Source: CAXBNB01 sp965267535
GTDB lineage: Bacteria > Bacteroidota > Bacteroidia > Cytophagales > Cyclobacteriaceae
Reading direction: 5' to 3'
Length of the DNA: 64,000 nucleotides
Assembly: GCA_965267535.1 (NCBI GenBank)
Contig: OZ254082.1
Location: forward strand, 3,224,001-3,288,000
Shown here: positions 34,153 to 42,079 of the stretch, one piece after another
How the letters are laid out: each line of letters begins with the position of its first letter
Numbering within the stretch: position 1 is the first letter of the stretch
Program-made: the position numbers and the translations under genes
The notes under the pieces: generated by a model
Database searches by the model: none
The model's input: the letters and a program-made list of their open reading frames with translations, nothing else
What the model was told of the DNA's origin: nothing

Positions 34153-35250
34153 TTATTCATACCGCAACTCTTTTTTACATTTTTTCCAGAAAGCAAAAAA
34201 AGAAGGGTAATAACCCGACACCTGACTTAGCCACTCTCTGTCTTCCTGCTTTCCACGATAACTATCGTTCAGCGGATGTTCCTTGTATATTATCTTGTTC
34301 GCATCTACCTGCCCGGCCAGCTCGGCAAATTCTCCCACAAACCAGACTATATCGGGTATGTTTTTAGACAAAGCCAGCATAAAATCAATGCACTGCTGAC
34401 TGATCGGGTATCGGGCAAATACCGAAGGCTCCAGCAACAAAACACGCTGCAACTCTTCTCCCTGATGCCATTCTGCATCCAGGTTATAAAAATTGTAAAT
34501 GAGTGTGGGCGTATCGCACCTCAAATCTGGCCGGGCAACATCAGGCAGACTCACCGACACATCAAACTCGACCGTATCGGCCATCACTTCGGGTATGGAA
34601 AGGCTGTCAAACGCCTCGTAGGGTATATCTAAAAAAGTACCCTTCTGCTCAATACCGGTATATTTATTAATATTATCCTGATTGGCATAATACTTTTTGG
34701 ACGAAAAAGTACCCGCCACCCATTGCCAGCTCAATTGGTTGCTGGCCAAATCACCATCCAGCAGGTGCGCGTAAAGCCATCGGGCTGGCTGTAGCCAGTG
34801 CGATTGGCTCACATTGCAGCACAATGAAGCCACATACATACGTAGATGGTTGTGCATGTAACCTGTCCGATACAACTCGTGAATTGCATTGTCCAGCGAC
34901 CTAATACCTGTACATGCCTGCACCACTGCTTTGGGCACCCGATGATTGTCCACCGGGCACTGTGGGTTTTTCAGATCCGTATGAATCCCATCTCCTTTGG
35001 CTCGCCAAACCTGCTGCCAGTAGTCGCGCCAGGCAAGCTCCTGTATCAATTTTTCTGCTTGCTCCCAGGTGTATTTCGACTGCACATATTCATACACCTG
35101 ACGGGTAGAAATTACACCTCGTGATATATATGGGCTAAGGTAAGTCACCGCTCCATCGTGATAATTGCGGGTTTTGGCATACTCTACCGGATCTATCGCA
35201 GACAGGCGGTTTTTAATTTCGGGTATGGTGGCAGGGAACTCTATCTTTAT
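34153..35250 (-). CDS. FAD-binding photolyase/cryptochrome-family protein with domain order FAD then alpha/beta; start codon uncertain
   Basis: The FAD domain comes first: RNYHDGAVTYLSPYISRGVISTRQVYEYV, ELAWRDYWQQVW, MHNHLRMYVASLCCN, LLDGDLASNQLSWQWVAGTFSSKKYYANQDNINKY. The last about 125 residues (TLIYNFYNLDAEWH ... VLLLEPSVF ... DIVWFVGEFAEL ... GYYPSFFAFWKKC) look like an alpha/beta domain, so no N-terminal antenna domain precedes the FAD part. The frame is open to a stop at 35311-35313. Conserved sequence before the first usual start (GTG at 35148) begins near IKIEFPATIPEIKNRL at 35250, where the family Met would fall on an ATA. The coding region is therefore given to 35250, but a GTG start at 35148 cannot be excluded. 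Function, probably light-dependent repair or sensing, is inferred from family. Confidence 0.75.
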   Translation of the reverse strand: MKIEFPATIPEIKNRLSAIDPVEYAKTRNYHDGAVTYLSPYISRGVISTRQVYEYVQSKYTWEQAEKLIQELAWRDYWQQVWRAKGDGIHTDLKNPQCPVDNHRVPKAVVQACTGIRSLDNAIHELYRTGYMHNHLRMYVASLCCNVSQSHWLQPARWLYAHLLDGDLASNQLSWQWVAGTFSSKKYYANQDNINKYTGIEQKGTFLDIPYEAFDSLSIPEVMADTVEFDVSVSLPDVARPDLRCDTPTLIYNFYNLDAEWHQGEELQRVLLLEPSVFARYPISQQCIDFMLALSKNIPDIVWFVGEFAELAGQVDANKIIYKEHPLNDSYRGKQEDREWLSQVSGYYPSFFAFWKKCKKELRYE

Positions 35251-35426
35251 GGGTTTTAGGGTAAAAGGAACACACCTGACCGTAAGGCTACCGTTGGAAG
35301 TGATTGAAAACTAAACCAACAGGCTATATCCAGGCTCTACTGAGAAACACATTAATTTGTACAATTAAGACTAAGGAGAGTAATTTACAGTATTTTTTAG
35401 AGTAGGTATTTCTTATTTGATACAAA

Positions 35427-35600
35427 CTTTATAAGCAAAATACTCGATTTTCCGTGCAACGTAGAATCAAGAAGTGACCCTTGATACGTTAGTCTCTGGC
35501 ATCTCATCTACTGTGTTGGGCGAGGATCGAGGTAACGTATACACCTTCACCTCACCCGCCGTGTAGCTAACATACCAGAAGCTTTCTCAGCAGAGCCTAT
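35427..35600 (+). repeat. Dispersed intergenic repeat, strong copy 2
   Basis: Ends match the copy at 22727-22868: 29/34 bases at the left end and 53/61 at the right end (35537-35597). About 30 extra bases lie in the variable centre. The conserved right end carries a run with GTGTAGCTA and CTTTCTCAGC. It is non-coding and sits between two minus-strand genes. Confidence 0.72.
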
Positions 35601-35647
35601 GTATGTACACAACTGACTGATAAGGTTTTCATTTAAGCCTATAAACC

Positions 35648-35675
35648 AAAAAAGCCCACATTTTAGCGGGCTTTT
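35648..35675 (-). terminator. Terminator of the sigma factor gene
   Basis: AAAAGCCC (35650-35657) and GGGCTTTT (35668-35675) form an 8-bp stem with a 10-base loop. On the minus strand the stem leads into six consecutive T. It lies 22 bases past the sigma factor stop. Confidence 0.85.
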
Positions 35676-35697
35676 AATTGAGATTATCCTTTGCACA

Positions 35698-36306
35698 TCA
35701 AATGTGCTGCTTTTTATCTTTTACCAGATCGTACATGAGTTCGCGAGCCCTGTGCAACTGAGCCTTGACCGTACCCAAAGGAGCATCCAGCGTTTTGGCG
35801 ATTTCATCATACGACAATTCGTCGAAGTAACGCAAGCGCACCAACCGCTGGTACTTAGGGGGCAGCTTGGTCACAAACATCTGCACCAACTCTATCTTCT
35901 GATCTTTGATAGTTTCTTCCTGCGGATTCAGGTTATTATCCTCCACATCTATATTTACCGGCTCTCCTCCATCGTCTTTAAAAGATGTATTGAGACTGAA
36001 CGTGTCCAGCTTTTTTTTGCGGATAAAGTCGATGGCATTGTTGGTAGCTATGCGAAAAAGCCACGTACTGAAAGTATAATCTTTTTTAAACTTATGCAGA
36101 TTTTTAAAAGCCTTGGCAAATGCCTCCATAGTCAGGTCTTCCGCATCGTCAATATTCCTGACCATCTTTAATATCATGTGGTATACAGGTCGCTTATACC
36201 TGTCCATCAATTCGGCAAAAGACTGCTCATCTCCATCATTTACTGCATGATCGATGAGCTTAAAATCCTTGAGCGCTTTTTCCGAAAATTGTTTCTTTAA
36301 TTCCAT
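35698..36306 (-). CDS. RNA polymerase sigma factor, ECF (sigma-70 family)
   Basis: A 202-residue ECF sigma factor. Region 2: SFAELMDRYKRPVYHMILKMVRNIDDAEDLTMEAFAKAFKNLHKF ... FSTWLFRIATNNAIDFIRKKK. Region 4: LPPKYQRLVRLRYFDELSYDEIAKTLDAPLGTVKAQLHRARELM. The linker is acidic (DVEDNNLNPQEETIKDQ). No anti-sigma gene is next to it. It overlaps by 10 bases the glycosyltransferase upstream on the same strand, so both are probably made from the promoter at 37426-37454. Targets are unknown; this type is often a constitutive general sigma in Cytophagales. Confidence 0.92.
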   Translation of the reverse strand: MELKKQFSEKALKDFKLIDHAVNDGDEQSFAELMDRYKRPVYHMILKMVRNIDDAEDLTMEAFAKAFKNLHKFKKDYTFSTWLFRIATNNAIDFIRKKKLDTFSLNTSFKDDGGEPVNIDVEDNNLNPQEETIKDQKIELVQMFVTKLPPKYQRLVRLRYFDELSYDEIAKTLDAPLGTVKAQLHRARELMYDLVKDKKQHI

Positions 36307-37400
36307 TTAACCTTTTTTGTACTGAATGTGGCTATGCCTATACCCAACAAATATACGCCATATAGGAAATCCATAACAGGCACCTGCCAGATAACCATAC
36401 GTTCTCCCAGCTTTTTGGATGTAGCATAAACAATGAAACTAGTGAATAAAAGTCTAACGCCCAAAACTCCAAATGTTATTTCCGGGAAATAATTTAATAG
36501 TGCTAAAATAATAAATGCAATCCAAAACAAAAGGTGCGTTACCGAATACATTCCCAGCAGCATCTTGTCTTTGGTGCGGTAGTATTTGCTCACCGAAATG
36601 TGGCGAATCTTTTGCCTGACAAAATCGACCAACGTACGCTTACTATGAGACCAAACCAGCGCCTTTTCACCCAAGACTACCTGCGTACGACTCCCCGTAG
36701 CGTGGCGGTTTACCCACAGGTCGTCATCGCCACCTGTCACTTGCTGGTAACCACTAAAGCCATTTTTTTCTAAAAAATACGACTTTCTGTACCCCATATT
36801 TCTACCTACTCCCATGTAAGGGTTGCCGGCCAGGGCAAATGCATGACACAACATACCAGTCATCTGTGTTTCAAAGCGGCTAAAAGCATTGACCCAACCT
36901 TTCTCTGCTATAAACTGCGAATAGCCCAACACAAAATCGGTATGCTGGCCAAAACCTCCGGCCATAGTGGCCAGCCATTCGTCGGTAGCAGGCAGACAAT
37001 CCGCATCGGTAAAAATCAGATGGTCGTATCTCGCGACCTTTATCCCCAGCGTAAGTGCATATTTTTTTGGGTCTACATGACCGGGTGTGCGTGTTACTTC
37101 CACTACCTTCAGTATATCCTGCGTCGATGTTTGCTCCTGCAGGTAATCGTAGGTGCCGTCATCGGAGCGATCATTGATCACCACGATTTCATAGGTAGGA
37201 TACTGCTGTGCATAAAGCCTTGGCAACAGCGCCCGCAGGTTTGCTTCTTCATTTCGGGCACATACTATGACCGATACACCCGACAAATCCTCATCCGAAG
37301 GATGGTAGCGATAGCTAAGCAACTTAACAGCCAAAAACACCCAGTACACCAGCTGCACCCCTGCCACTGCTACAAATCCTATCCATACAAATGCTGTCAT
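36297..37400 (-). CDS. Glycosyltransferase family 2, membrane-anchored
   Basis: A 367-residue inner-membrane enzyme. An N-terminal membrane helix (TAFVWIGFVAVAGVQLVYWVFLAV) precedes a GT-A domain: VSVIVCARNEEANLRALLPRL, VVINDRSDDGTYDYL, the metal-binding DAD (HLIFTDADCLPATDEW) and a late GGDDDLWVNRHA motif. Two or three membrane helices follow at the C-terminus. Such enzymes make glycolipids or polysaccharide precursors; the sugar is unknown. The ATG at 37400 is preferred over an in-frame start at 37454, since a full promoter lies at 37426-37454 inside the longer frame. It overlaps the sigma factor gene. Confidence 0.9.
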   Translation of the reverse strand: MTAFVWIGFVAVAGVQLVYWVFLAVKLLSYRYHPSDEDLSGVSVIVCARNEEANLRALLPRLYAQQYPTYEIVVINDRSDDGTYDYLQEQTSTQDILKVVEVTRTPGHVDPKKYALTLGIKVARYDHLIFTDADCLPATDEWLATMAGGFGQHTDFVLGYSQFIAEKGWVNAFSRFETQMTGMLCHAFALAGNPYMGVGRNMGYRKSYFLEKNGFSGYQQVTGGDDDLWVNRHATGSRTQVVLGEKALVWSHSKRTLVDFVRQKIRHISVSKYYRTKDKMLLGMYSVTHLLFWIAFIILALLNYFPEITFGVLGVRLLFTSFIVYATSKKLGERMVIWQVPVMDFLYGVYLLGIGIATFSTKKVKWN

Positions 37401-37425
37401 ACGCTGTTGTTCACCTGAAAGGCTG

Positions 37426-37454
37426 CAAATATATGGCGCTACATTTATCAGCAA
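37426..37454 (-). promoter_or_regulatory. Bacteroidota promoter for the glycosyltransferase-sigma operon
   Basis: On the minus strand TTG (complement of 37452-37454), an 18-base spacer and TATATTTG (37426-37433), an exact match to the TAnnTTTG -7 consensus. Transcription would start near 37420, about 20 bases before the ATG at 37400. Confidence 0.65.
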
Positions 37455-37525
37455 CCCGTATTGCCTATTTATTCACCATAAAAATATTTGGCTCTATATG
37501 AAAAGAAAAAGTAGGTGCCCTTCCG

Positions 37526-37565
37526 GCATGAGGAAAAGAGTAAGAGCATGAGGAAAAGAGTAAGA
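37526..37565. repeat. Two exact tandem copies of a 20-bp unit
   Basis: The unit beginning GCATGAGGAAAAG occurs twice in a row at 37526-37545 and 37546-37565 without a mismatch. It lies about 95 bases upstream of the glycosyltransferase promoter and is probably a slippage or recombination product. Confidence 0.9.
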
Positions 37566-37756
37566 GAACAACTGCCTGGTATCTTTTGCAATAGTCTTAT
37601 TATCAAATTGTATGTTATAATAAATTTACCCATTGTAAATCACATAGCACCAAATATTTAGGGTCTACAGAAAAACTCCTGTTGCTGTATTTTTAGGCTA
37701 AAGAGAAGTTTACAGGGTTTGAGTGCTGCAGCACCCTTAACTCATACCTGCTTTTC

Positions 37757-37790
37757 TTACTAATGCCTGCCAGAGCTTTCTCTGCTCTAT
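37757..37790 (+). repeat. Degenerate copy of the dispersed intergenic repeat (weak)
   Basis: Shares CTAA-x-A/T-GCC/ACC ... AGAGCTTTCTC-GC-GAG-C-type order with the right end of the copies at 22804 and 35537 on the same strand, but only over about 34 bases. Confidence 0.4.
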
Positions 37791-37904
37791 AATACCACAG
37801 TATACATGCGAGGAGCAAGGATGTTGTCTCATGGGTATTTTAGCCTGACGGAAAAAATCCCACTTTTACCCCGTTTTACATGATGCATTTGGTCGTTTTC
37901 CTCC

Positions 37905-37912
37905 TACTTTTG
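37905..37912 (+). promoter_or_regulatory. -7 box TACTTTTG before tgt
   Basis: An exact TAnnTTTG match ending 8 bases before the tgt ATG at 37921, which implies a leader of only a few bases. A well-spaced -33 TTTG is not present (the nearest lies 13 bases upstream). Confidence 0.45.
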
Positions 37913-37920
37913 CGCCAGTT

Positions 37921-39051
37921 ATGAAATTTGACTTACTCCATAAAGATAGCGGTTCGAGAGCCAGAGCCGGAAAAATCACTACCGCTCACGGCGAAATTGA
38001 AACGCCCATATTTATGCCGGTAGGCACTGCCGGTACGGTAAAAGCCGTTCACCAGCGCGAACTGAAGGAAGACATCAAAGCGCAGATTATTCTGGGCAAT
38101 ACCTATCATCTCTACCTGCGTCCCGGTCTGGATACGATTCAGCAGGCCGGTGGTCTGCATCGGTTCAACGGGTGGGACAGGCCTATCCTCACCGATAGCG
38201 GTGGCTATCAGGTATATTCCCTATCGGAAAAACGCAAAATCAAAGAAGAAGGGGTGACTTTCCAATCACATGTAGACGGATCTCGTCACGAGTTTTCTCC
38301 CGAGCGTGTAATGGACATCCAGCGGCAAATTGGTGCCGACATCATTATGGCTTTCGATGAGTGCACCCCTTTTCCTTGTGAAAAAAAGTACGCCGAAGCA
38401 TCCATGCACATGACTCACCGCTGGCTCAAGCGCTGCTGCGACCGGTTCGATACGACCGACCCTTTGTATGGCTATGAGCAAACGCTATTTCCTATCGTGC
38501 AGGGCAGCACCTACAAAGACCTGCGCACCCAATCGGCTGAAGCCATAGCCTCATTTGAGCGGGAAGGAAATGCTATCGGCGGACTATCGGTAGGTGAACC
38601 TGCCGAAATGATGTACGAAATGACAGACCTGGTGTGCAACATACTACCCACCGATAAGCCTCGCTACCTCATGGGAGTAGGCACTCCGGCCAACATCATA
38701 GAATGTATCGCTTTGGGGGTAGATATGTTTGATTGTGTCATGCCTACAAGAAACGCCCGAAACGGCATGCTCTTTACATCTGAAGGGATCATCAATATCA
38801 AAAACGAAAAATGGAAGAACGATTTTTCCCCGATAGATCCACAACTGGGAAGCTATGTAGACACTCACTACACCAAAGCTTACCTGCGTCACCTGATCAT
38901 AAGCAAGGAGATATTGGGTGCTCAGATAGCGAGTCTGCACAACCTTACCTTTTACCTTTGGCTGGTAAAAGAGGCGCGTAAAAACATAGTGGAAGGAACG
39001 TTTTCTACCTGGAAAAATGCCATATTACCAAAACTGGAAGCCCGATTGTGA
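37921..39051 (+). CDS. tgt: tRNA-guanine transglycosylase (queuine/preQ1 insertion), lacking zinc cysteines
   Basis: A 376-residue TIM-barrel enzyme that replaces guanine-34 of GUN-anticodon tRNAs with preQ1 in queuosine synthesis. The general-base Asp92 lies in TDSGGYQVYSLS and the nucleophile Asp271 in FDCVMPTRNARNG. The usual C-terminal zinc site (CxCxxC plus His) is not conserved. The segment is DPQLGSYVDTHYTKAYL at 306-322, so the three Cys positions are Leu309, Ser311 and Asp314, while the fourth ligand His340 (SLHN) remains. This variant seems typical of Bacteroidota. It is first of a three-gene operon with an LptF/G permease and EamA transporter. Confidence 0.96.
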   Translation: MKFDLLHKDSGSRARAGKITTAHGEIETPIFMPVGTAGTVKAVHQRELKEDIKAQIILGNTYHLYLRPGLDTIQQAGGLHRFNGWDRPILTDSGGYQVYSLSEKRKIKEEGVTFQSHVDGSRHEFSPERVMDIQRQIGADIIMAFDECTPFPCEKKYAEASMHMTHRWLKRCCDRFDTTDPLYGYEQTLFPIVQGSTYKDLRTQSAEAIASFEREGNAIGGLSVGEPAEMMYEMTDLVCNILPTDKPRYLMGVGTPANIIECIALGVDMFDCVMPTRNARNGMLFTSEGIINIKNEKWKNDFSPIDPQLGSYVDTHYTKAYLRHLIISKEILGAQIASLHNLTFYLWLVKEARKNIVEGTFSTWKNAILPKLEARL

Positions 39052-39079
39052 TTTAACCCGATAAACTCCGCAATACACC

Positions 39080-40156
39080 TTGAAACTTATAGACCAGTAC
39101 ATACTCAAAAAATTTCTGACCACATTTGTCTTTGTGGTGCTGGTGCTGGTTACGATCATCGTAGTAATTGATTTTACGGAAAAAAACTACAAGTTTATCG
39201 ACCATGAGGTGCCCCAAAAGGAAATCCTCAAATACTACCTCACATTTATTCCTTTTGTAGCAGGTCTGATTACGCCTATTACCGTTTTTATAGCTACGGT
39301 ACTGGTAACGGCCAATCTGGCAGGACGTACCGAAATCATAGCTATACTATCCAACGGCATCAGCTTTAGGCGCATGATGTTTCCGTATTTTATGGGCGCA
39401 ACAATCATTGCTATCCTTAGTTTTTACCTCAACGGCTGGTGGCTGCCCGACCTCAACAAGCACCGTATTGGCTTTGAAGTAGAGTATCTTGAAAAACCCT
39501 TTTATTTCAACGACCGAAACGTACACATCCAACTGTCTCCTACAGATTTCCTGTATTTTCAGCGATACAACAACCGCTCTGACTTAGCTTTTAATGTAAC
39601 TCTGGAAAGCATGGACGGTAATTTGCTGAAGCAAAAGATAACCGCTGAAAAAATGAAATGGGACACTGTAGCTCACTCCTGGCAACTGCAGGAATGGAAC
39701 CGGCGTACCATTCTCGAGTTTGGTGAAGAGTATGAAACCGGCGAAACACTGGATACCCTACTCAACATAAGTCCCGAGGATTTTGACTACCAGTACCGAC
39801 TCAATGAAACCCTGACCATAGACGAGCTGGAGGCTCATATCGCTCTTCTCAAAAGCAGAGGATCGGATCAGGTAGAAGTATACGAAATAGAAAAATACAT
39901 CCGCTATATGCTTCCCTATGCCGTGCTTATCCTGACACTGATAGGTATAAGCGTGTCGGCCGAAAAAACCAGAGGCGGTACAGGTTTCAAAGTTGCGCTG
40001 GGCTTTTTGATTGCTTTTATTTACCTCATCCTCTTTGTGCTGGCCAAAGCCATAGCTGAAGCGGGTTCTATATCCAACACGCTACTGGCCATCTGGACAC
40101 CCAACATCATAGGCCTTATAGCCGGATTGATCTTGTACCGATTCGTTCCCCGATAA
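39080..40156 (+). CDS. LptF/LptG family permease (YjgP/YjgQ)
   Basis: A 358-residue inner-membrane protein. Three N-terminal helices (KLIDQYILKKFLTTFVFVVLVLVTIIVVIDF, IPFVAGLITPITVFIATVLVTANL) and three at the C-terminus (YMLPYAVLILTLIGISVSAEKTRGGTGFKVALG) flank a periplasmic beta-jellyroll region. LptF/G with LptB move lipopolysaccharide from the inner membrane to LptC. Bacteroidota often have a single fused-role homologue. The start is a TTG at 39080; no ATG or GTG lies nearby in frame. It follows tgt by 28 bases, a linkage also seen in other Bacteroidota, and is likely co-transcribed. Confidence 0.9.
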   Translation: MKLIDQYILKKFLTTFVFVVLVLVTIIVVIDFTEKNYKFIDHEVPQKEILKYYLTFIPFVAGLITPITVFIATVLVTANLAGRTEIIAILSNGISFRRMMFPYFMGATIIAILSFYLNGWWLPDLNKHRIGFEVEYLEKPFYFNDRNVHIQLSPTDFLYFQRYNNRSDLAFNVTLESMDGNLLKQKITAEKMKWDTVAHSWQLQEWNRRTILEFGEEYETGETLDTLLNISPEDFDYQYRLNETLTIDELEAHIALLKSRGSDQVEVYEIEKYIRYMLPYAVLILTLIGISVSAEKTRGGTGFKVALGFLIAFIYLILFVLAKAIAEAGSISNTLLAIWTPNIIGLIAGLILYRFVPR

Positions 40157-40169
40157 ACGCACGCAGCTG

Positions 40170-41090
40170 ATGTCTAGCTCCTCTCCGTCCCTGCTTCGCT
40201 CCTACCTTCACCTGCACTTTTTGGTGATCCTTTGGAGCTTTACAGCCATACTTGGCAAACTGATATCCATCCCTGCTATTGAAATCGTATTTTACCGCAC
40301 TCTTTTTTCGTTTGCAGCACTATACATCATCCTCAAAATCAGGCGCGCTCCATTTCGAATAGGCAGAAAAAACATAACCGCTATATTTGGTACCGGTTGG
40401 TTAATAGCACTGCATTGGATTCTTTTCTTTCTGGCTGCACAGGTATCCAACATTTCCATCTGCCTGGCAGGACTGGCCACCACATCGCTCTGGACCAGCA
40501 TACTGGAACCTTTGATATTGCGAAGAAAAATAAAGCCCTACGAGCCTATATTGGGTATACTGGCTGTGGTGGGTATATCGGTCGTGTTTGATGCCGTCAT
40601 CGATCAGTACCTCGGTTTTATCATAGCTGTAGGGTCGGGCATGCTTGCCTCTATCTTTACCATCATCAATGGGCAACTGGTAAAAAAAAGTGACCATTAT
40701 GTAATCAGTTTTTACCAAATGGCCGGTGCTTTTGTTTTTTGCGCCCTGGCGCTACCGCTTTACGGTTACACGATGACTGACCAGGGCACCCACCTAAACC
40801 TGACTGCAAAAGACGTTTTGTGGCTGCTTATACTGGCTTTGGTTTGCACCGTATATTCCTACTCGGCTTCTATCAAGCTCATGCATAAGTTGTCGGCTTT
40901 CACACTCAACCTGACCGTAAACCTGGAGCCTGTGTATGGCATACTCATGGCTGTAGCTCTATTTACCGATACAGAGCACATGGACTCTTCATTTTACTGG
41001 GGAACAGCTATCATACTAGGAACAGTCATGCTGCATCCGGTTTTCTCCTACTACGACAGGAGAAAAATGTCTAAAAGTATTTTCCGGTAA
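40170..41090 (+). CDS. EamA/DMT superfamily transporter
   Basis: A 306-residue protein with ten predicted membrane helices in two EamA halves. The first half includes FLVILWSFTAILGKLISIPAIEIVFYRTLFSF, the second begins FIIAVGSGMLASIFTIINGQLVKKSDHY and ends NLTVNLEPVYGILMAVALF, the last matching the conserved EPV motif of the family. Drug/metabolite transporters export or import amino acids, sugars or other metabolites; the substrate cannot be told. It follows the LptF/G gene by 13 bases and is the last gene before the terminator at 41277-41313. Confidence 0.92.
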   Translation: MSSSSPSLLRSYLHLHFLVILWSFTAILGKLISIPAIEIVFYRTLFSFAALYIILKIRRAPFRIGRKNITAIFGTGWLIALHWILFFLAAQVSNISICLAGLATTSLWTSILEPLILRRKIKPYEPILGILAVVGISVVFDAVIDQYLGFIIAVGSGMLASIFTIINGQLVKKSDHYVISFYQMAGAFVFCALALPLYGYTMTDQGTHLNLTAKDVLWLLILALVCTVYSYSASIKLMHKLSAFTLNLTVNLEPVYGILMAVALFTDTEHMDSSFYWGTAIILGTVMLHPVFSYYDRRKMSKSIFR

Positions 41091-41211
41091 AAACACAAAA
41101 AACACACGCTCAGACTCAGCAAAGCTCCTTTTATTGACTTTTCCTGCCCGTAATAGGAAAGTCAAACAACATCACCAATTCCAAAGCAATGGGTAAAAGC
41201 CGGAAAGTAAC

Positions 41212-41242
41212 TTGACAATAGCCAAATTATTGTGTACCTTGG
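41212..41242 (+). promoter_or_regulatory. Bacteroidota-type promoter (TTGACA-N-TACCTTGG)
   Basis: TTG (41212-41214) and TACCTTGG (41235-41242), a 7/8 match to TAnnTTTG, are separated by 20 bases. It points to transcription starting near 41248, well inside the gap and upstream of a terminator. Confidence 0.5.
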
Positions 41243-41247
41243 GTGAA

Positions 41248-41313
41248 GAATTTAATTCAAACTGACCTAATTTCTGAGACCATTCCTTTACGCCGGAATG
41301 GTCTTATTTTTTT
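41248..41313 (+). ncRNA. Candidate short RNA or attenuated leader
   Basis: The interval from the predicted transcription start to the end of the T run is about 66 bases and has no open frame of note. It consists of an AT-rich 5' part with a GAATTTAATTC near-palindrome and a terminator stem-loop. It could be an independent small RNA, a leader with attenuation for the PAP2 gene, or merely the tail of the tgt operon. Confidence 0.35.
41277..41313 (+). terminator. Strong intrinsic terminator
   Basis: AGACCATTCC (41277-41286) and GGAATGGTCT (41295-41304) form a perfect 10-bp stem with an 8-base loop, followed by TATTTTTTT. It ends the tgt-permease-EamA transcript. Confidence 0.9.
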
Positions 41314-41413
41314 ACCTCCTCCATTCTTTCTCTCAGTAAAACGGTATAGACCAAATGATATGGTATTTTTACGATTTTAAAAATAAGCTAAAAACCGGCA
41401 TACTACTGTTTTG

Positions 41414-42070
41414 ATGAAATTATACCTAAAGCGATTTTCGATATTCCTCACGATAGCCTTTTGTTTCTTTTTTTGCTGCACTCTTTTGATAGGATTGTTT
41501 TCTAAAAACGAACTCCACCTCTTTCTCAATCAGTTTCACACCCCGCTTCTGGATGTCTTTTTCAAATACCTCACTCACATAGGAGACGGCATATCACCGG
41601 CTATAGTACTCCCGATTGCCTTGTTGTTTTACCGCAAAAACCTGTTGGGAAATTTTTCGGTTGCAGCTTTTACTTTTATGCTGGTACCCGTTACCGTACA
41701 ATACCTCAAAAGAGGTGTTTTTTATCAGTCGCCACGCCCCATTCGGGTGTTGGGTGAAGAAGCCCTGTACCTGGTACCCGATGTGGAAATAGCACAAATC
41801 TATACGTTTCCCTCCGGGCATGCCACAGCTATCTTTGCACTTTTCATTACCCTGTCGTACATCTTCAGAACCCGTAAAAAACTCCAATACGCCTTTGCTT
41901 TTCTGGCCGTATTAGGAGCCTACTCCCGAGTGTACCTGTCTCAGCATTTTGTTCAGGATATATTCGCCGGTAGTATCCTTGGCATCACCTGTTTTACAGT
42001 AGCTTACTTTGTGGTAGGCTTGCCTCTGGAGCGTAGGTATGCGAAAAAGCAAGCGGATCAGCCTCGATAA
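41414..42070 (+). CDS. PAP2 family phosphatase, membrane
   Basis: A 218-residue inner-membrane phosphatase with about six helices. All three signature motifs are present: KRGVFYQSPRP (KxxxxxxRP), PSGH, and SRVYLSQHFVQD (SRxxxxxHxxxD). The family dephosphorylates phosphatidic acid, undecaprenyl diphosphate or similar lipid phosphates; the exact role is uncertain. The ATG at 41414 is preferred over the TTG one codon earlier. Its end is 9 bases from the end of the convergent S15-type gene. Confidence 0.93.
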   Translation: MKLYLKRFSIFLTIAFCFFFCCTLLIGLFSKNELHLFLNQFHTPLLDVFFKYLTHIGDGISPAIVLPIALLFYRKNLLGNFSVAAFTFMLVPVTVQYLKRGVFYQSPRPIRVLGEEALYLVPDVEIAQIYTFPSGHATAIFALFITLSYIFRTRKKLQYAFAFLAVLGAYSRVYLSQHFVQDIFAGSILGITCFTVAYFVVGLPLERRYAKKQADQPR

Positions 42071-42079
42071 GTCAGGGTA

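Larger units (their letters stand above)
35251..35697. other. Intergenic region with repeat copy and terminator
   Basis: The stretch between the photolyase-like gene and the sigma factor end holds the strong dispersed repeat copy at 35427-35600 and the sigma-gene terminator at 35648-35675. No gene is seen. Confidence 0.6.
37455..37904. other. Intergenic region upstream of tgt
   Basis: Divergent gap between the glycosyltransferase and tgt without a gene. It contains a 20-bp tandem duplication (37526-37565) and a possible degenerate copy of the dispersed repeat (37757-37790). No preQ1-type riboswitch was recognised upstream of tgt. Confidence 0.55.
41091..41413. other. Intergenic region with promoter, possible short RNA and terminator
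   Basis: The first 120 bases show nothing recognised. A promoter at 41212-41242, a 60-70-base transcribed stretch and a strong terminator at 41277-41313 follow. The last 100 bases before the PAP2 gene lack an exact -7 box. Confidence 0.55.

Noticed and set aside
37860..37920. preQ1 riboswitch before tgt
   Set aside because: The gap before the ATG contains a -7 box ending 8 bases from the ATG, so no room for a leader aptamer.
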